Positions 18,294 through 28,292 are shown, counted from the first letter of the stretch. The stretch is DNA of 64,000 bases from Pseudomonas jessenii (GCF_002236115.1 NZ_NIWT01000007.1:372001-436000); one strand, 5' to 3'. Numbers and translations: made by a program. The notes: a model not told the origin generated them from the sequence alone.

Positions 18294-21200
18294 TCAATCC
18301 TGCTCGAGATGCCGGTCCAGGCGGGCCATGGCTTGCTGTAGCTGGTCGACGGCGTCGTCGATCAGTACCCCGCGACCGTCATTGCACGCCTGCTCCAGCT
18401 GTTCGCAACACTCGACCAGGGCAAGCGCTCGCACCATCAGCGCCCCGCCCTTGATCCGGTGTGCCAGTTCCTGCAAGCCCGGGCGATTGCCGCCGGCATG
18501 CAAGGCCAGTAAATGCACGCGATCCTCGCGGTTGCTCAGCGCCAGATCGCGCAACAGTTGATCGATCAGCTCACGGTCCACATCCGCAAAGCGCTCCAGC
18601 CCGCTCAAATCGAATTCGGCGACGCCTGGATCGTCGATTGCCGTTGAGGGTGCGCTGGAAAACCGCTGGGCGAGCCACGCCTGCAAATCCACCAGGCGAA
18701 TGGGTTTGAACAGGCAATCGTCCATACCCGCGGCCTGGCATCGGACCTTCTCCTCGGCCTGCGCATTGGCGGTAAAGCCCAGAATCAGCGTCGCCGACAG
18801 CCCCTGCACCCGCTCTTGTTCACGTATTGCACCCGCCAATTCGTAACCACTGAGCACCGGCATGTTGCAGTCGGTGATGACCAGATCGAACCCTTGCCCG
18901 CGCCACTGTTCAAGCCCCTGCGCCCCGTCTTCAGCCAGCACCACGCGATGGCCCAGGTAGCTCAACTGCCGCGAGAGCAACAGGCGATTGGCCGGATAAT
19001 CGTCGACCACCAGAATCGACAACGCCCGGGTCGTGAGCTGCGCCGGATCCAGGGGCTTGCCCCCCGCGGGTAACGCTTGCAGGGCGGGCAGCACCAGGCT
19101 GATGTCCACCCGCGTCCCATGCTCAGGCTGACTGTCGAGTTGCAACCGGCCCCCCATCATTTCGCACAGGGTACGACTGATCACCAGGCCCAGGCCGGAT
19201 CCTTGCCGGGCGCTCTGCTGGCTGTTGCCCGCCTGCACGAACGGGCTGAACAGGCGTTGCTGGTCGAAAGCACTGATGCCGATGCCGCTGTCCTCGATCT
19301 GTACGCTGACGGCGAGGTGCGTCGGGGCTTGAGGCCGCACTCCCAGCGTCAGCTTCACCTGGCCTTCCCGGGTGAACTTGATCGCATTGCTCAGCAGATT
19401 GGACAGCACCTGTTTGAAGCGCGTGGGGTCGAGCATCACGTCACAGTCACTGTGTTCGTCGAGCTCGACCCGCCACTGCAGATTCTTCTGCACCGCCAGC
19501 CCTTCGAAAACCCGGCAGACCGACGTCACCAGCGCCTGCAGATTGACCCGCTCCGGCGTCAGCGACAAATGCCCGGATTCGATCCGCGCGACGTCCAGAA
19601 TGTCGCCGATCAAATCCAGCAATTGTTGCCCGGCGTTGGACGCCACTTCGATGGCGGCGCGGTCGGTCTCCCCTTCATCGGCCCGTTTCAGCGCCAGTTC
19701 GAGCATGCCGATCAAGGCGTTCATCGGCGTGCGGATTTCATGGCTCATGGTGGCCAGGAACGTGGTCTTGGCCCGGTTGGCGTCGTCCGCCGCGTCCTTG
19801 GCTTCCTGCAGTTGTCCGAGCAATTGCTGACGCTGGCGAATCTGACGCCGCTGCCAGACGATCCCGGCCAACGCGAGCAACAGCAAGACACCCGCCACTG
19901 CAAACGCCTTCACGATCGCCTGCCGGTGTCGCAACCAGTAACTCTGCTCGACCATCGAGTCATAGCGCCAGGGCTGGGTCAGCTCGTCAATTTCTTCGGG
20001 AGGGATGCTCAACAGCGCCTTGTCCAGGATCGAATGCAACTCGGTGGCCTCGCGACTGGTCGCCAGGGTGCTTCGTGCAGGGTCGGTGCCCACGGTGCTG
20101 GTCACTTGCAGGCGATCGCGATACTGCCGGGAAATCAGGTAACGGGCGCTGATCAAGGAGTTGATGCCGCCGTGGGTCTTGCCTTGGGCGACCATTTCCA
20201 TGGCGTCCGTCGACAATGGTGCATCCACCAGCTGGATCAGCGGGTAATGCTGGCGAAGGTACTCGCCGACAATGTTGCCCTGGGTCAGTGCCAGGGTTCG
20301 CCCTGCCATGTCATCCAGCGTCCTGGGGCTGTCCGCGGCCACGCGGGTCACCAGCACCGAAGGGCTGCTCAGGAACGCCCGGGTGAACAGCAATTGATCT
20401 TCACGCTGGGAACTGAGGCCGATACCGGCCAGCACATCGATCTGCCCGCTCCTGATGCCGGTCATCATCTCGGCTACCGATTTCATGCCCCGGATGTCGA
20501 ATTGCAGGCCGGTGCGCAAACTGATTTTCGTCAGCACATCGACGCCAATACCGCGGAACTTGCCTTCGCTGTCGATAAATGAAATCGGCGGAATGCTTTC
20601 GTTGATCGCGACCCTCACCCGTGGGTGGCGTTCGAGCCAGCGTTGTTCGGCCACGCTCAATTGCAATGACTGGGTGCCGGGGATAGACACCCCGTTTGCC
20701 CCCCAACGACGCAGGATGTTCATTTGTTCATTGGTGGTGATGGCCGCCAGCGCCTTGTTGACGATGCGCAACAGCGAATCGTTGTCGCGGGCCATCGCAA
20801 AGGCAAAACGCCCGGACTCCATGGGCGAGAAGTCCGTCAGGTGTACGTTGTTCAGGTAATTTCTGCTGATCAGGTAATGGGCATTGATCGCATCGCCCAG
20901 GTAGACATCGGCCTGGCCGAAAGCCACGGCGCCCATCGCCGCCAATGTCGAAGGAAACAGCTGGACCTGCGCCCTGGAATAGAACTGTTGCACGCTGTAT
21001 TCGGGCAGGTAGTGATACAGCATCACCAGCCGCTTGCCGGCCAGTGTCGGGTCGAGCACCGGAGGGAAATCGGTGCGCGTGACCAGCACCGGTTGATCGA
21101 CCGCGTACGCGCTGGACATCTGTAACTGTGGATCTTCGGCTTCAAATCGATTGGCCGTTCCCAGCAGGTCTGCCTGCCCTTCCTTGATGGCCTGCACCGC

Positions 21201-21521
21201 GTCGGCCCGCGACGGATAACGTTGGACCTCAATGACGACGTTCAGCAATTGTTCGAGCAAGCCGGCGTAATCGGCTGTCAGGCCTTCGAATACCTTGCCC
21301 GCCGTGTTGAACTCGAAGGGGGGATAGTCCGGCGCCGAGACAGCCAGCACCAACCGGCCCTTTTGCTGTAGCCAGCGCGACTCGGTTTCCGACAACCTGA
21401 CGCTCAGGCCTTCGACACTCGAGCGTCCCAAAAGGGTCAACGACTGTTGCGCACAGACCGTCGATGCCCAGAGAAGAAGGCCGATCAGCACCCCACCTGC
21501 CAGTCGTCGGAGTGCGTTCAT
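18294..21521 (-). CDS. BvgS/EvgS-type hybrid sensor histidine kinase
   Basis: The product is 1075 residues. After a signal peptide (to about 25) come two periplasmic solute-binding-type (Venus flytrap) domains at about 50-275 and 290-515, then one membrane helix at about 535-558. The HisKA domain has MSHEIRTPMNAL. The ATPase domain has LSNLLSNAIKF, DSGIGIS and GSGLGLVISRTL. A receiver follows (LVVDDYPANR, ITDCNMP, FKPI), then a C-terminal Hpt with ELAHRIKGGALM. This is the complete four-step phosphorelay of BvgS/EvgS. There is no recognisable PAS between the membrane helix and HisKA. Its stop-start junction abuts the upstream response regulator gene. Confidence 0.95.
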   Translation of the reverse strand: MNALRRLAGGVLIGLLLWASTVCAQQSLTLLGRSSVEGLSVRLSETESRWLQQKGRLVLAVSAPDYPPFEFNTAGKVFEGLTADYAGLLEQLLNVVIEVQRYPSRADAVQAIKEGQADLLGTANRFEAEDPQLQMSSAYAVDQPVLVTRTDFPPVLDPTLAGKRLVMLYHYLPEYSVQQFYSRAQVQLFPSTLAAMGAVAFGQADVYLGDAINAHYLISRNYLNNVHLTDFSPMESGRFAFAMARDNDSLLRIVNKALAAITTNEQMNILRRWGANGVSIPGTQSLQLSVAEQRWLERHPRVRVAINESIPPISFIDSEGKFRGIGVDVLTKISLRTGLQFDIRGMKSVAEMMTGIRSGQIDVLAGIGLSSQREDQLLFTRAFLSSPSVLVTRVAADSPRTLDDMAGRTLALTQGNIVGEYLRQHYPLIQLVDAPLSTDAMEMVAQGKTHGGINSLISARYLISRQYRDRLQVTSTVGTDPARSTLATSREATELHSILDKALLSIPPEEIDELTQPWRYDSMVEQSYWLRHRQAIVKAFAVAGVLLLLALAGIVWQRRQIRQRQQLLGQLQEAKDAADDANRAKTTFLATMSHEIRTPMNALIGMLELALKRADEGETDRAAIEVASNAGQQLLDLIGDILDVARIESGHLSLTPERVNLQALVTSVCRVFEGLAVQKNLQWRVELDEHSDCDVMLDPTRFKQVLSNLLSNAIKFTREGQVKLTLGVRPQAPTHLAVSVQIEDSGIGISAFDQQRLFSPFVQAGNSQQSARQGSGLGLVISRTLCEMMGGRLQLDSQPEHGTRVDISLVLPALQALPAGGKPLDPAQLTTRALSILVVDDYPANRLLLSRQLSYLGHRVVLAEDGAQGLEQWRGQGFDLVITDCNMPVLSGYELAGAIREQERVQGLSATLILGFTANAQAEEKVRCQAAGMDDCLFKPIRLVDLQAWLAQRFSSAPSTAIDDPGVAEFDLSGLERFADVDRELIDQLLRDLALSNREDRVHLLALHAGGNRPGLQELAHRIKGGALMVRALALVECCEQLEQACNDGRGVLIDDAVDQLQQAMARLDRHLEQD

Positions 21522-22148
21522 TCAGATCAGATGATTGCGCAGGGCGAAATCCCTCAAGTGCACCGACGAGTTCACGTTGAGCTTGAGGGTGAGTCGGGTC
21601 TTGTAGGTACTGACGGTCTTGTAGCTCAGGTGCATGATCTCGGCGATTTCGAGGTTTTTCGACCCCCGGGCCAGGTACTGCAGGATGGTCAACTCACGAT
21701 TGGACAGCCTGTCGATCAACTGCTTTTCGCTGCGTTGCAACTCCCCCATCGACACGGAACTGGAGGGAATCTGAGCGAAATAGGTGTAGCCGGCCATCAC
21801 GCAATTCACCGCCGCCTTCAGGTCATCCAGGTCCTTGCTCTTGCAAACATAGGCAACAGCCCCGGCACGCATGCAGCGGTCCTGATAGAACTGGGCCTCC
21901 AGCGAGGTGAACACCACCACGCGACATCGCATCTTTTCGGTCTTGATACGGTCCATCACCTCAAGCCCCGCCACACCGGGAAGGCCCAGATCAAGCAGCA
22001 CGACATCCGGTTGATGCTCCCGGATCAACGTCAGGACCTTATCGCCACGGCAGGCCTCGTAAATCCGCTTGAACCCTTCGCCCTTGAGTACGAGTTTGAT
22101 CATGGAGCGAACCACCGGATGATCTTCCGCAATCAGTGCTGACTTCAT
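21522..22148 (-). CDS. BvgA/EvgA-type LuxR response regulator
   Basis: About 208 residues from MKSALIAEDHPVV at 22148. The receiver has the acidic pair ED, the phospho-acceptor Asp in DVVLLDLGLPGVAGL and the Lys in VCKSKD. The C-terminal LuxR helix-turn-helix reads LSNRELTILQYLARGSKNLEI and SYKTVSTYKTRL. The stop is immediately followed by the ATG of the BvgS-like kinase, so the two form one regulatory operon. Target genes are not visible from sequence. Confidence 0.94.
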   Translation of the reverse strand: MKSALIAEDHPVVRSMIKLVLKGEGFKRIYEACRGDKVLTLIREHQPDVVLLDLGLPGVAGLEVMDRIKTEKMRCRVVVFTSLEAQFYQDRCMRAGAVAYVCKSKDLDDLKAAVNCVMAGYTYFAQIPSSSVSMGELQRSEKQLIDRLSNRELTILQYLARGSKNLEIAEIMHLSYKTVSTYKTRLTLKLNVNSSVHLRDFALRNHLI

Positions 22149-22256
22149 GACATCTCCCGTGCAAACCAACACGATCGGGCAAAAAATGCCCTCCAGGCAC
22201 CGCAGCGGTTGGACACAACGCTGCGCATAGACTTTTGCATGGAAGGCTGCAAAGAA

Positions 22257-22658
22257 CTACCTGACAGAAATGACAGTTCCGACAAACGGTAGCCGACGAT
22301 CGACAGCGCTCATCAGCTGCGTAATGCACACCAGGTCAGGCAGGGCAGTCCGGCTGACCTGGACGTTGCCCGCGACGAGCGGCAACGGCGTCTGCTGTTC
22401 ATTGAAGATAAACGCGTGATGAACCTGCGGGTTGTCGGCAAAAAAACTCAACAGGTCCAGCCCTTCGCTGGCCATCGCCCCGTTGATAAGCACCAGGTCC
22501 AAAGGCTCGCAACCGTACTCCACCAGTGGCAGGAGCTCGTCGAGGCTCTGCACCGGTGCTACGCGAAAGTAGCCGAGCTGATTGAACAGTCGCTCGATCC
22601 GCAGGCGGTTGAAGTGCTGCGCATCGGCGATCAGGATGCGCAAGGATTTGTTCGGCAT
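22257..22658 (-). CDS. degenerate receiver-domain protein
   Basis: The 133-residue stand-alone protein starts MPNKSLRILIADAQHF at 22658 with a GGAGGTCACC ribosome site. The fold follows CheY-like receivers, but the phospho-acceptor position in LDLVLINGAM is Asn instead of Asp, the N-terminal acidic pair is reduced to AD, and the conserved Lys-Pro near the end is missing. It is therefore unlikely to be phosphorylated. It lies just upstream of, and in the same direction as, the BvgA/BvgS-like pair and may act as an adaptor or decoy in that relay (inference). Confidence 0.75.
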   Translation of the reverse strand: MPNKSLRILIADAQHFNRLRIERLFNQLGYFRVAPVQSLDELLPLVEYGCEPLDLVLINGAMASEGLDLLSFFADNPQVHHAFIFNEQQTPLPLVAGNVQVSRTALPDLVCITQLMSAVDRRLPFVGTVISVR

Positions 22659-22785
22659 GGTGACCTCCAAAAGGATGTCGATTTCAAGAGGTCGCAAAGC
22701 CTACGGAAGACCTTCCTGGGTTTATGTAGGAATTTTCCTAAATAAAAGCCGGTTAGTCTGACGCTTGCCAGGGAAACCTTGGCCC

Positions 22786-23502
22786 TTACTCCGTGGTACT
22801 CGGACTCCAGAACGCCTGCACCACCAGGGTCGAGGTCGAAATCCGTGCCACCAGCGCATCCAGCTCATCACCATCGACCGAAGTGGTGGCCAGGGTGGCT
22901 TCGATTTCAATTTCATCCGTGCCGAAGGCGTGCACATCGACATCGCTGGCCGGGTAGTTACTGCGTTCCAGCTCGGCTTCGAGCAAGGCCAGCACGGCTT
23001 TCTGCTGCGTGCGTCGGGCAATGACATAGACGATGTTGGTGACCTCCGCCGAAATCACATCCAGCGGCTGACGGTTGATGTTGTTGACGATCGGCCGCAG
23101 CAAGGTGTTGGCCGCGAGCACAAACAAGGTGCCAAGCAACGCCTCGGCCAGCAGGTCGGCACCGGCGCAGGCACCGACTGCCGCCGAGGTCCAGAGCGTG
23201 GCGGCCGTGTTGAGACCGCGCACGTTGCCCTCTTCGCGCATGATCACCCCGGCACCGAGAAAGCCGATGCCGGAAACTACGTAAGCTACGACCCGCACGG
23301 CACCTTCGGCACCGGCGAGACGGTTGGCCATGTCGACGAAAATCGCCGCGCCCACCGCCACCAGCACGTTGGTGCGCAGGCCGGCGGTGCGCTGCCGGTA
23401 CTGGCGTTCGAAACCGATCAGGCCACCGAGGATGAAGGCCGCGCTGAGGCTGACCAGGGTGTCGAGCAGGGAGGTCAGGTTGAGGTTGTTCAGTGCTTGC
23501 AT
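22786..23502 (-). CDS. MgtC/SapB-family membrane protein
   Basis: The product is 238 residues, starting MQALNN at 23502 with AAAGGATTC as ribosome site. Four to five transmembrane helices in the first 140 residues include the family signature GGLIGFERQYRQRTAGLRTN; a soluble ACT-like C-terminal domain follows. MgtC proteins modulate Mg2+ homeostasis and the F1Fo ATPase in low Mg2+ (established in Salmonella). It follows the Mg2+ ATPase gene by 63 bases on the same strand, supporting a magnesium role. Confidence 0.9.
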   Translation of the reverse strand: MQALNNLNLTSLLDTLVSLSAAFILGGLIGFERQYRQRTAGLRTNVLVAVGAAIFVDMANRLAGAEGAVRVVAYVVSGIGFLGAGVIMREEGNVRGLNTAATLWTSAAVGACAGADLLAEALLGTLFVLAANTLLRPIVNNINRQPLDVISAEVTNIVYVIARRTQQKAVLALLEAELERSNYPASDVDVHAFGTDEIEIEATLATTSVDGDELDALVARISTSTLVVQAFWSPSTTE

Positions 23503-23565
23503 GATGAATCCTTTGAAAAACACACGCTCCCACAGGGGTTGCGTTGATTGGCCAGCCTCGCGGCT

Positions 23566-26280
23566 TTATTGCCAGCCAAACCGGCGAATGTAGAACCCCT
23601 TCACCGCCTGGGTCAGCGCCATGTACGCCAGCAGGATCACCGGCAGGAACACGAAATACAGCGAAGGCAACGCCTGCAATTTGAAGTAATGGGCCAACGG
23701 TCCCATCGGCAGGAAAATCCCCATGGCCATGATCAGCCCGGTCATCACCAGCAAGGGCATGGCCGCGCGGCTTTGCAGGAACGGGATTTTCGGCGTGCGG
23801 ATCATGTGCACGATCAGCGTCTGGGTCAGCAGCCCGACCACGAACCAGCCGGACTGGAACAGGGTCTGGTGATCCGGGGTGTTGGCATCGAACACGTACC
23901 ACATCAAGGCGAACGTGGTGATGTCGAAGATCGAACTGATCGGCCCGAAAAACAGCATGAAGCGGCCGACATCCGCCGGCTGCCAGCGCTGCGGTTGCTT
24001 GAGCATTTCGTCATCGACGTTATCGAACGGAATGGCGATCTGCGAAATGTCATAGAGCAGGTTCTGCACCAGCAGGTGCATCGGCAGCATCGGCAGGAAC
24101 GGGATGAACGCACTGGCCACCAGCACCGAGAACACGTTGCCGAAGTTCGAACTGGCGGTCATCTTGATGTACTTGAGCATGTTGGCGAAGGTCCGGCGCC
24201 CTTCCAGCACACCCTCCTCCAGCACCATCAGGCTCTTTTCCAGCAGGATGATATCGGCCGCTTCTTTGGCGATGTCCACGGCGCTGTCCACCGAAATACC
24301 GATGTCGGCGGTACGCAGGGCCGGGGCGTCGTTGATGCCGTCGCCCATGAAACCGACCACATGGCCGTTGCCCTTGAGCAGACGGACAATGCGCTCCTTG
24401 TGCGAGGGCGTCAGTTTGGCGAAGACGTTGGTGGTCTCCACGGCTTTCGCCAGTTCGGCGTCGCTCATGCGTTCGATGTCATTGCCCATCAGCAGGCCCT
24501 GCTGCTCCAGGCCGACTTCGCGGCAGATTTTCGCCGTCACCAGTTCGTTGTCGCCGGTCAGCACTTTCACCGCCACGCCATGGGCGGCCAGGGCCTTGAT
24601 GGCCGGTGCGGTGCTTTCTTTCGGCGGATCGAGAAATGCCACGTAACCGATCAGCGTCAGTGCCTGTTCGTCTGCCAGGCTGTAGGTATCGCGGCCTTCG
24701 ACCATTGGCCGTGCCGCTACCGCAACCACCCGCAGGCCCTCGGCGTTGAACGTGGCCGTGACCTGACGGATGCGCGCCAGCAGTTCTTCGGTCAAGGCTT
24801 CATCGACTTCGCCATGACGAACCCGCGAGCACACCGCCAGCACCTCTTCCACCGCGCCCTTGCAGATCAGCAAGTGCGGTTGATCGCGCTCGGCGACCAC
24901 CACCGACATGCGCCGACGGGTGAAGTCGAACGGAATCTCGTCGACCTTGCGAAACGCCGTGCCGACTTTCAATTCACGATGGATTTCGACGTGTTCGAGC
25001 ACCGCCACATCCAGCAGGTTTTTCAGCCCGGTCTGGTAGTAGCTGTTGAGGTAGGCCATTTCCAGCACGTCATCGGAGTCATGGCCCCAAACATCGACGT
25101 TACGCGCCAGGAAGATCTTGTCCTGGGTCAGGGTGCCGGTCTTGTCGGTGCACAGCACGTCCATGGCGCCGAAGTTCTGGATAGCGTCGAGGCGTTTGAC
25201 GATGACTTTCTTGCGCGACAGGAACACCGCGCCCTTGGCCAGGGTCGAGGTGACGATCATCGGCAGCATTTCCGGGGTCAGGCCCACGGCGATCGACAGC
25301 GCGAACAGCAGCGCTTCGGTCCAGTCGCCCTTGGTGAAACCGTTGATGAACAACACCAGCGGCGCCATCACGAACATGAAGCGGATCAGCAGCCAGCTGA
25401 CTTTGTTGACCCCGGTCTGGAACGAAGTCGGTGCCCGGTCGGTGGCGCCGACCCGCTGGGCCAGGGCGCCGAAATAGGTGCTGTTGCCGGTGGTAATGAT
25501 CACCGCCATGGCCGTGCCGGATACCACGTTGGTGCCCATGAACAGGATGTTGTCCAGGTCCAGGGGATTGAGCGTGTCACGGTCCTGCTGGCGGGGAAAC
25601 TTTTCCACCGGCATCGATTCGCCGGTCATGGCAGCCTGGCTGACGAACAGGTCCTTGGCGCTGAGCACCCGGCAATCGGCGGGAATCATGTCGCCGGCAG
25701 ACAACACGATCAGATCGCCCGGCACCAGGTGCCTGATCGGCAATTCGATACGCTGCGCGCCGCGGTCCTCAAGGTCCCGGCGCATCACCGTGGCGGTGTT
25801 GCTGACCATCGCCTTGAGGGCATCGGCGGCCTGGTTGGATTTGGTTTCCTGCCAGAAACGCAGGAAGGTCGAGAGCACCACCATGGAGAAAATCACGACG
25901 GCGGCTTTCATGTCTTCGGTCAGCCAGGAGATGACCGCCAGCAACGTCAGCAGCAGGTTGAACGGATTCTTGTAGCAGTGCCACAGGTGCATCCACCAAG
26001 GCAGTGGTTGTTCGTGCTCGACTTCATTGAGGCCGAACTGCTCGCGCAAGGCATCGGCTTCAAGCTCGCTCAAGCCATCGGTGTGACTCCCCAGGGTGTT
26101 GAGCAATTGACCCGTGTCGCTGCCGGCAGCGGCCACCAGGGTTTGCGCCAGGCTGGGCGGGACTTCACGGCTGACCGTGGTGTCGGTGAAGGTTTCCAGC
26201 AACGCCAGGCTACGGAAGTGCCGGGCGATGTGACGGTTACGCAGGAAGCCTGCGAAGAATTCCTTGAGGTTAAGTTTCAT
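23566..26280 (-). CDS. mgtA: Mg2+-translocating P-type ATPase
   Basis: About 904 residues from MKLNLKEFF at 26280. The P-type signatures are all present: the TGES actuator motif (MTGESMPV), the phosphorylation site CTDKTGTLT, and the hinge GDGINDAPALR. The ten-helix layout and the membrane segment before the phosphorylation site fit P-type class IIIB MgtA/MgtB. It imports Mg2+ across the inner membrane. A long leader (see 26551-26577) and the downstream MgtC gene suggest Mg2+-responsive expression. Confidence 0.95.
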   Translation of the reverse strand: MKLNLKEFFAGFLRNRHIARHFRSLALLETFTDTTVSREVPPSLAQTLVAAAGSDTGQLLNTLGSHTDGLSELEADALREQFGLNEVEHEQPLPWWMHLWHCYKNPFNLLLTLLAVISWLTEDMKAAVVIFSMVVLSTFLRFWQETKSNQAADALKAMVSNTATVMRRDLEDRGAQRIELPIRHLVPGDLIVLSAGDMIPADCRVLSAKDLFVSQAAMTGESMPVEKFPRQQDRDTLNPLDLDNILFMGTNVVSGTAMAVIITTGNSTYFGALAQRVGATDRAPTSFQTGVNKVSWLLIRFMFVMAPLVLFINGFTKGDWTEALLFALSIAVGLTPEMLPMIVTSTLAKGAVFLSRKKVIVKRLDAIQNFGAMDVLCTDKTGTLTQDKIFLARNVDVWGHDSDDVLEMAYLNSYYQTGLKNLLDVAVLEHVEIHRELKVGTAFRKVDEIPFDFTRRRMSVVVAERDQPHLLICKGAVEEVLAVCSRVRHGEVDEALTEELLARIRQVTATFNAEGLRVVAVAARPMVEGRDTYSLADEQALTLIGYVAFLDPPKESTAPAIKALAAHGVAVKVLTGDNELVTAKICREVGLEQQGLLMGNDIERMSDAELAKAVETTNVFAKLTPSHKERIVRLLKGNGHVVGFMGDGINDAPALRTADIGISVDSAVDIAKEAADIILLEKSLMVLEEGVLEGRRTFANMLKYIKMTASSNFGNVFSVLVASAFIPFLPMLPMHLLVQNLLYDISQIAIPFDNVDDEMLKQPQRWQPADVGRFMLFFGPISSIFDITTFALMWYVFDANTPDHQTLFQSGWFVVGLLTQTLIVHMIRTPKIPFLQSRAAMPLLVMTGLIMAMGIFLPMGPLAHYFKLQALPSLYFVFLPVILLAYMALTQAVKGFYIRRFGWQ

Positions 26281-26550
26281 GGCTGGTGCCCCTTTGGTCA
26301 GCCGGGAAACCGTCGAGCAGGCGGGTCCACGCCTCTTGCGCCGGAACAACCGGCAAAGCAAGGCCTGGCACGCCGGTCACGAATGACAGGCGTGTCGATA
26401 GAGCGGCGGCCACGACAACAAGTCGAAACCACGCACTGTTCAGCGTCGATGAGAGGGACGTCGGGACACGGCCAGGACGGGCCATGATCGGGATGCCGCT
26501 GCTCGCTTGTCGGCGAGACAACGGCACAGGAGACTGCGCGTTATCTTGCC

Positions 26551-26577
26551 GAGAAAATGCCGGTTACCGAGACCGGC
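26551..26577 (-). promoter_or_regulatory. possible attenuator hairpin in the mgtA leader
   Basis: Read leftward, GCCGGT-ctcggta-ACCGGC is followed by ATTTTCTC, a weak terminator-like hairpin 270-300 bases before the mgtA start. The remaining 26281-26856 gap contains an 85-codon open frame ending at 26270 that overlaps the mgtA start by 11 bases, and a REP pair. Salmonella mgtA has a long Mg2+-sensing leader, so the position is suggestive only. Confidence 0.3.
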
Positions 26578-26773
26578 CGACAACTGTCACTCGAACAAGT
26601 ACCCACTGTGGGTCTCCGTAATGGATGAAAACGCGCGAAGCTTACGCCCCGAAGTTTGGAGAGTAAACCCGCTATAAAAGCTTGCCGGGGGGAATCGCGG
26701 GGTTCTTCAGGAAGGGTTCAGGATTGACTGTTTTGGGTGACTTCAGTGGCCCCATCGTCGGAACGCCGCCCGG

Positions 26774-26833
26774 ACCAAGCTCGCTCCCACATTGGAATGC
26801 GGTTCCCTGTGGGAGCGAGCTTGCTCGCGATGG
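26774..26833. repeat. REP pair
   Basis: A truncated REP (AAGCTCGCTCCCACATTGG) on the left and a complete REP on the right lie between the mgtA leader and the end of pvdA. Confidence 0.88.
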
Positions 26834-26856
26834 CGGCCTTTTAGTCGCCGCAGGAC

Positions 26857-28194
26857 TCAGCTGGCAGTGGCCAACAACAAATCCACCACCGACCGGCCAT
26901 GCCCGCGATGCTTGCCGTGTTCATACAGCGAGCCGGCAATCTCATCGGCACGAATCGGCAGGATCGACAGCAAGGTGTCGCTCAGCCCATGGCTTGCCTG
27001 GCAAAAGCCCTGCATGTAGAGGCCGGCCTTGCAGCGTTCATCGGTGATCAGTTTGTAGTTGCGGTCGACCTCGAAATCACCCAGGTACTCTTCGAGCGGT
27101 GCCAGCAACTTGCGGTGCATCTGCCGCTCGTAACCGGTGGCCAGCACCACAGCGTCGTAGTGACGCACCGAGACTTCGCCGGTGGCGTTGTTGCGCAACA
27201 CCAGTTCGATGCCCCGTTCGTTGGCGGTGGCCTTTTCGATGGTGGTCAGGGTGCGGAACGCATGACGGGCGATGCCCGAGACCTTCTGCCGATAGAAGAT
27301 GCCGTAGATTCGCTCGATCAGATCGATGTCCACCACCGAGTAGTTGGTGTTGTGGTACTCGTTCACCAGGCGCTCGCGCTCGCTGCTTGGCTGCTGGAAC
27401 ACCAGGTCGGTGAACTCCGGGGAAAACACTTCGTTGACGAAGGGGCTGTCGTCGGCCGGCTTGAGTGCCGAGCCGCGCAGGATCATGTCCACCTGCACCG
27501 ACGGGAAGCTGTCGTTCAAATCGATGAAGGCCTCTGCCGCGCTCTGCCCGCCTCCGATGATCGCGATGCTCATCGGCCGGTTGTCCACGCACGGCTGCTT
27601 GGCCATCTGCGCCAGGTACTGGGAGTGATGGAACACCCGACCGTCATCCCTGAGTGCCTTGAATACCTCGGGAATACGTGGCGTGCCACCGGCGCTGACC
27701 ACCACCGACCGGGTGGTGCGCACTTGCTGATGCCCGGTCGCATCGCGGGAAATCACCCGCAACGCCTCGACCTGATGGTTGTGCAGCACCGGCTCGATGG
27801 TCAGCACTTCTTCGCCGTAGCGGCTTTGCGCGGTGAACTGCCCGGCGACCCAACGCAGATAGTCGTTGTACTCCATGCGGCACGGATAGAAGGTGCCCAG
27901 GTTGATGAAGTCCACCAGGCGCCCGTGGGCCTTGAGGTAATTGACGAACGAGTAAGGGCTGGTCGGATTGCGCAGGGTCACCAGGTCCTTGAGGAAGGAA
28001 ATCTGCAACTCGCTCTGGGTCACCAGGGTGTTGCCGTGCCAGCGGTAGTCGGCCTGCTTGTCGAGAAACAGTACATCCAGTTCGCCCTGGCTCGCCCCGC
28101 GTTCTTGCAGCGCGATGGCCAGTGCCAGGTTCGACGGGCCGAAACCGACGCCGATCAGGTCGTGAACGAGGGGCGATGCAATTGCCTGTGTCAT
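26857..28194 (-). CDS. pvdA: L-ornithine N5-monooxygenase (pyoverdine)
   Basis: The 445-residue flavin N-monooxygenase has the FAD site GVGFGPSNLALA, the NADPH site AIIGGGQSAAE and the C-terminal ATGYERQ motif. It hydroxylates ornithine at the delta nitrogen, giving the hydroxamate donor of pyoverdine. Length matches PAO1 PvdA (443). An exact PvdS box lies about 100 bases upstream. The next gene upstream on the same strand is fpvI, as in PAO1. Confidence 0.97.
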   Translation of the reverse strand: MTQAIASPLVHDLIGVGFGPSNLALAIALQERGASQGELDVLFLDKQADYRWHGNTLVTQSELQISFLKDLVTLRNPTSPYSFVNYLKAHGRLVDFINLGTFYPCRMEYNDYLRWVAGQFTAQSRYGEEVLTIEPVLHNHQVEALRVISRDATGHQQVRTTRSVVVSAGGTPRIPEVFKALRDDGRVFHHSQYLAQMAKQPCVDNRPMSIAIIGGGQSAAEAFIDLNDSFPSVQVDMILRGSALKPADDSPFVNEVFSPEFTDLVFQQPSSERERLVNEYHNTNYSVVDIDLIERIYGIFYRQKVSGIARHAFRTLTTIEKATANERGIELVLRNNATGEVSVRHYDAVVLATGYERQMHRKLLAPLEEYLGDFEVDRNYKLITDERCKAGLYMQGFCQASHGLSDTLLSILPIRADEIAGSLYEHGKHRGHGRSVVDLLLATAS

Positions 28195-28292
28195 TTCCAG
28201 TGTCCTCTGGATGTTCCCCTCAAAGACGGGGCATTGAACCTAAGTGACCTGACCCACCAAGGGCCGCACAACAGGTCGTCTGTTGAGTAGGA

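Noticed and set aside
23548..26487. A 979-codon open frame opposite mgtA
   Set aside because: Antisense shadow with His/Gln/Arg-rich translation and no recognisable domain; the opposite strand encodes a complete P-type ATPase.
26270..26527. 85-codon frame in the mgtA leader as a firm gene
   Set aside because: No ribosome site is visible and GC-rich DNA yields such frames by chance; kept as an observation only.
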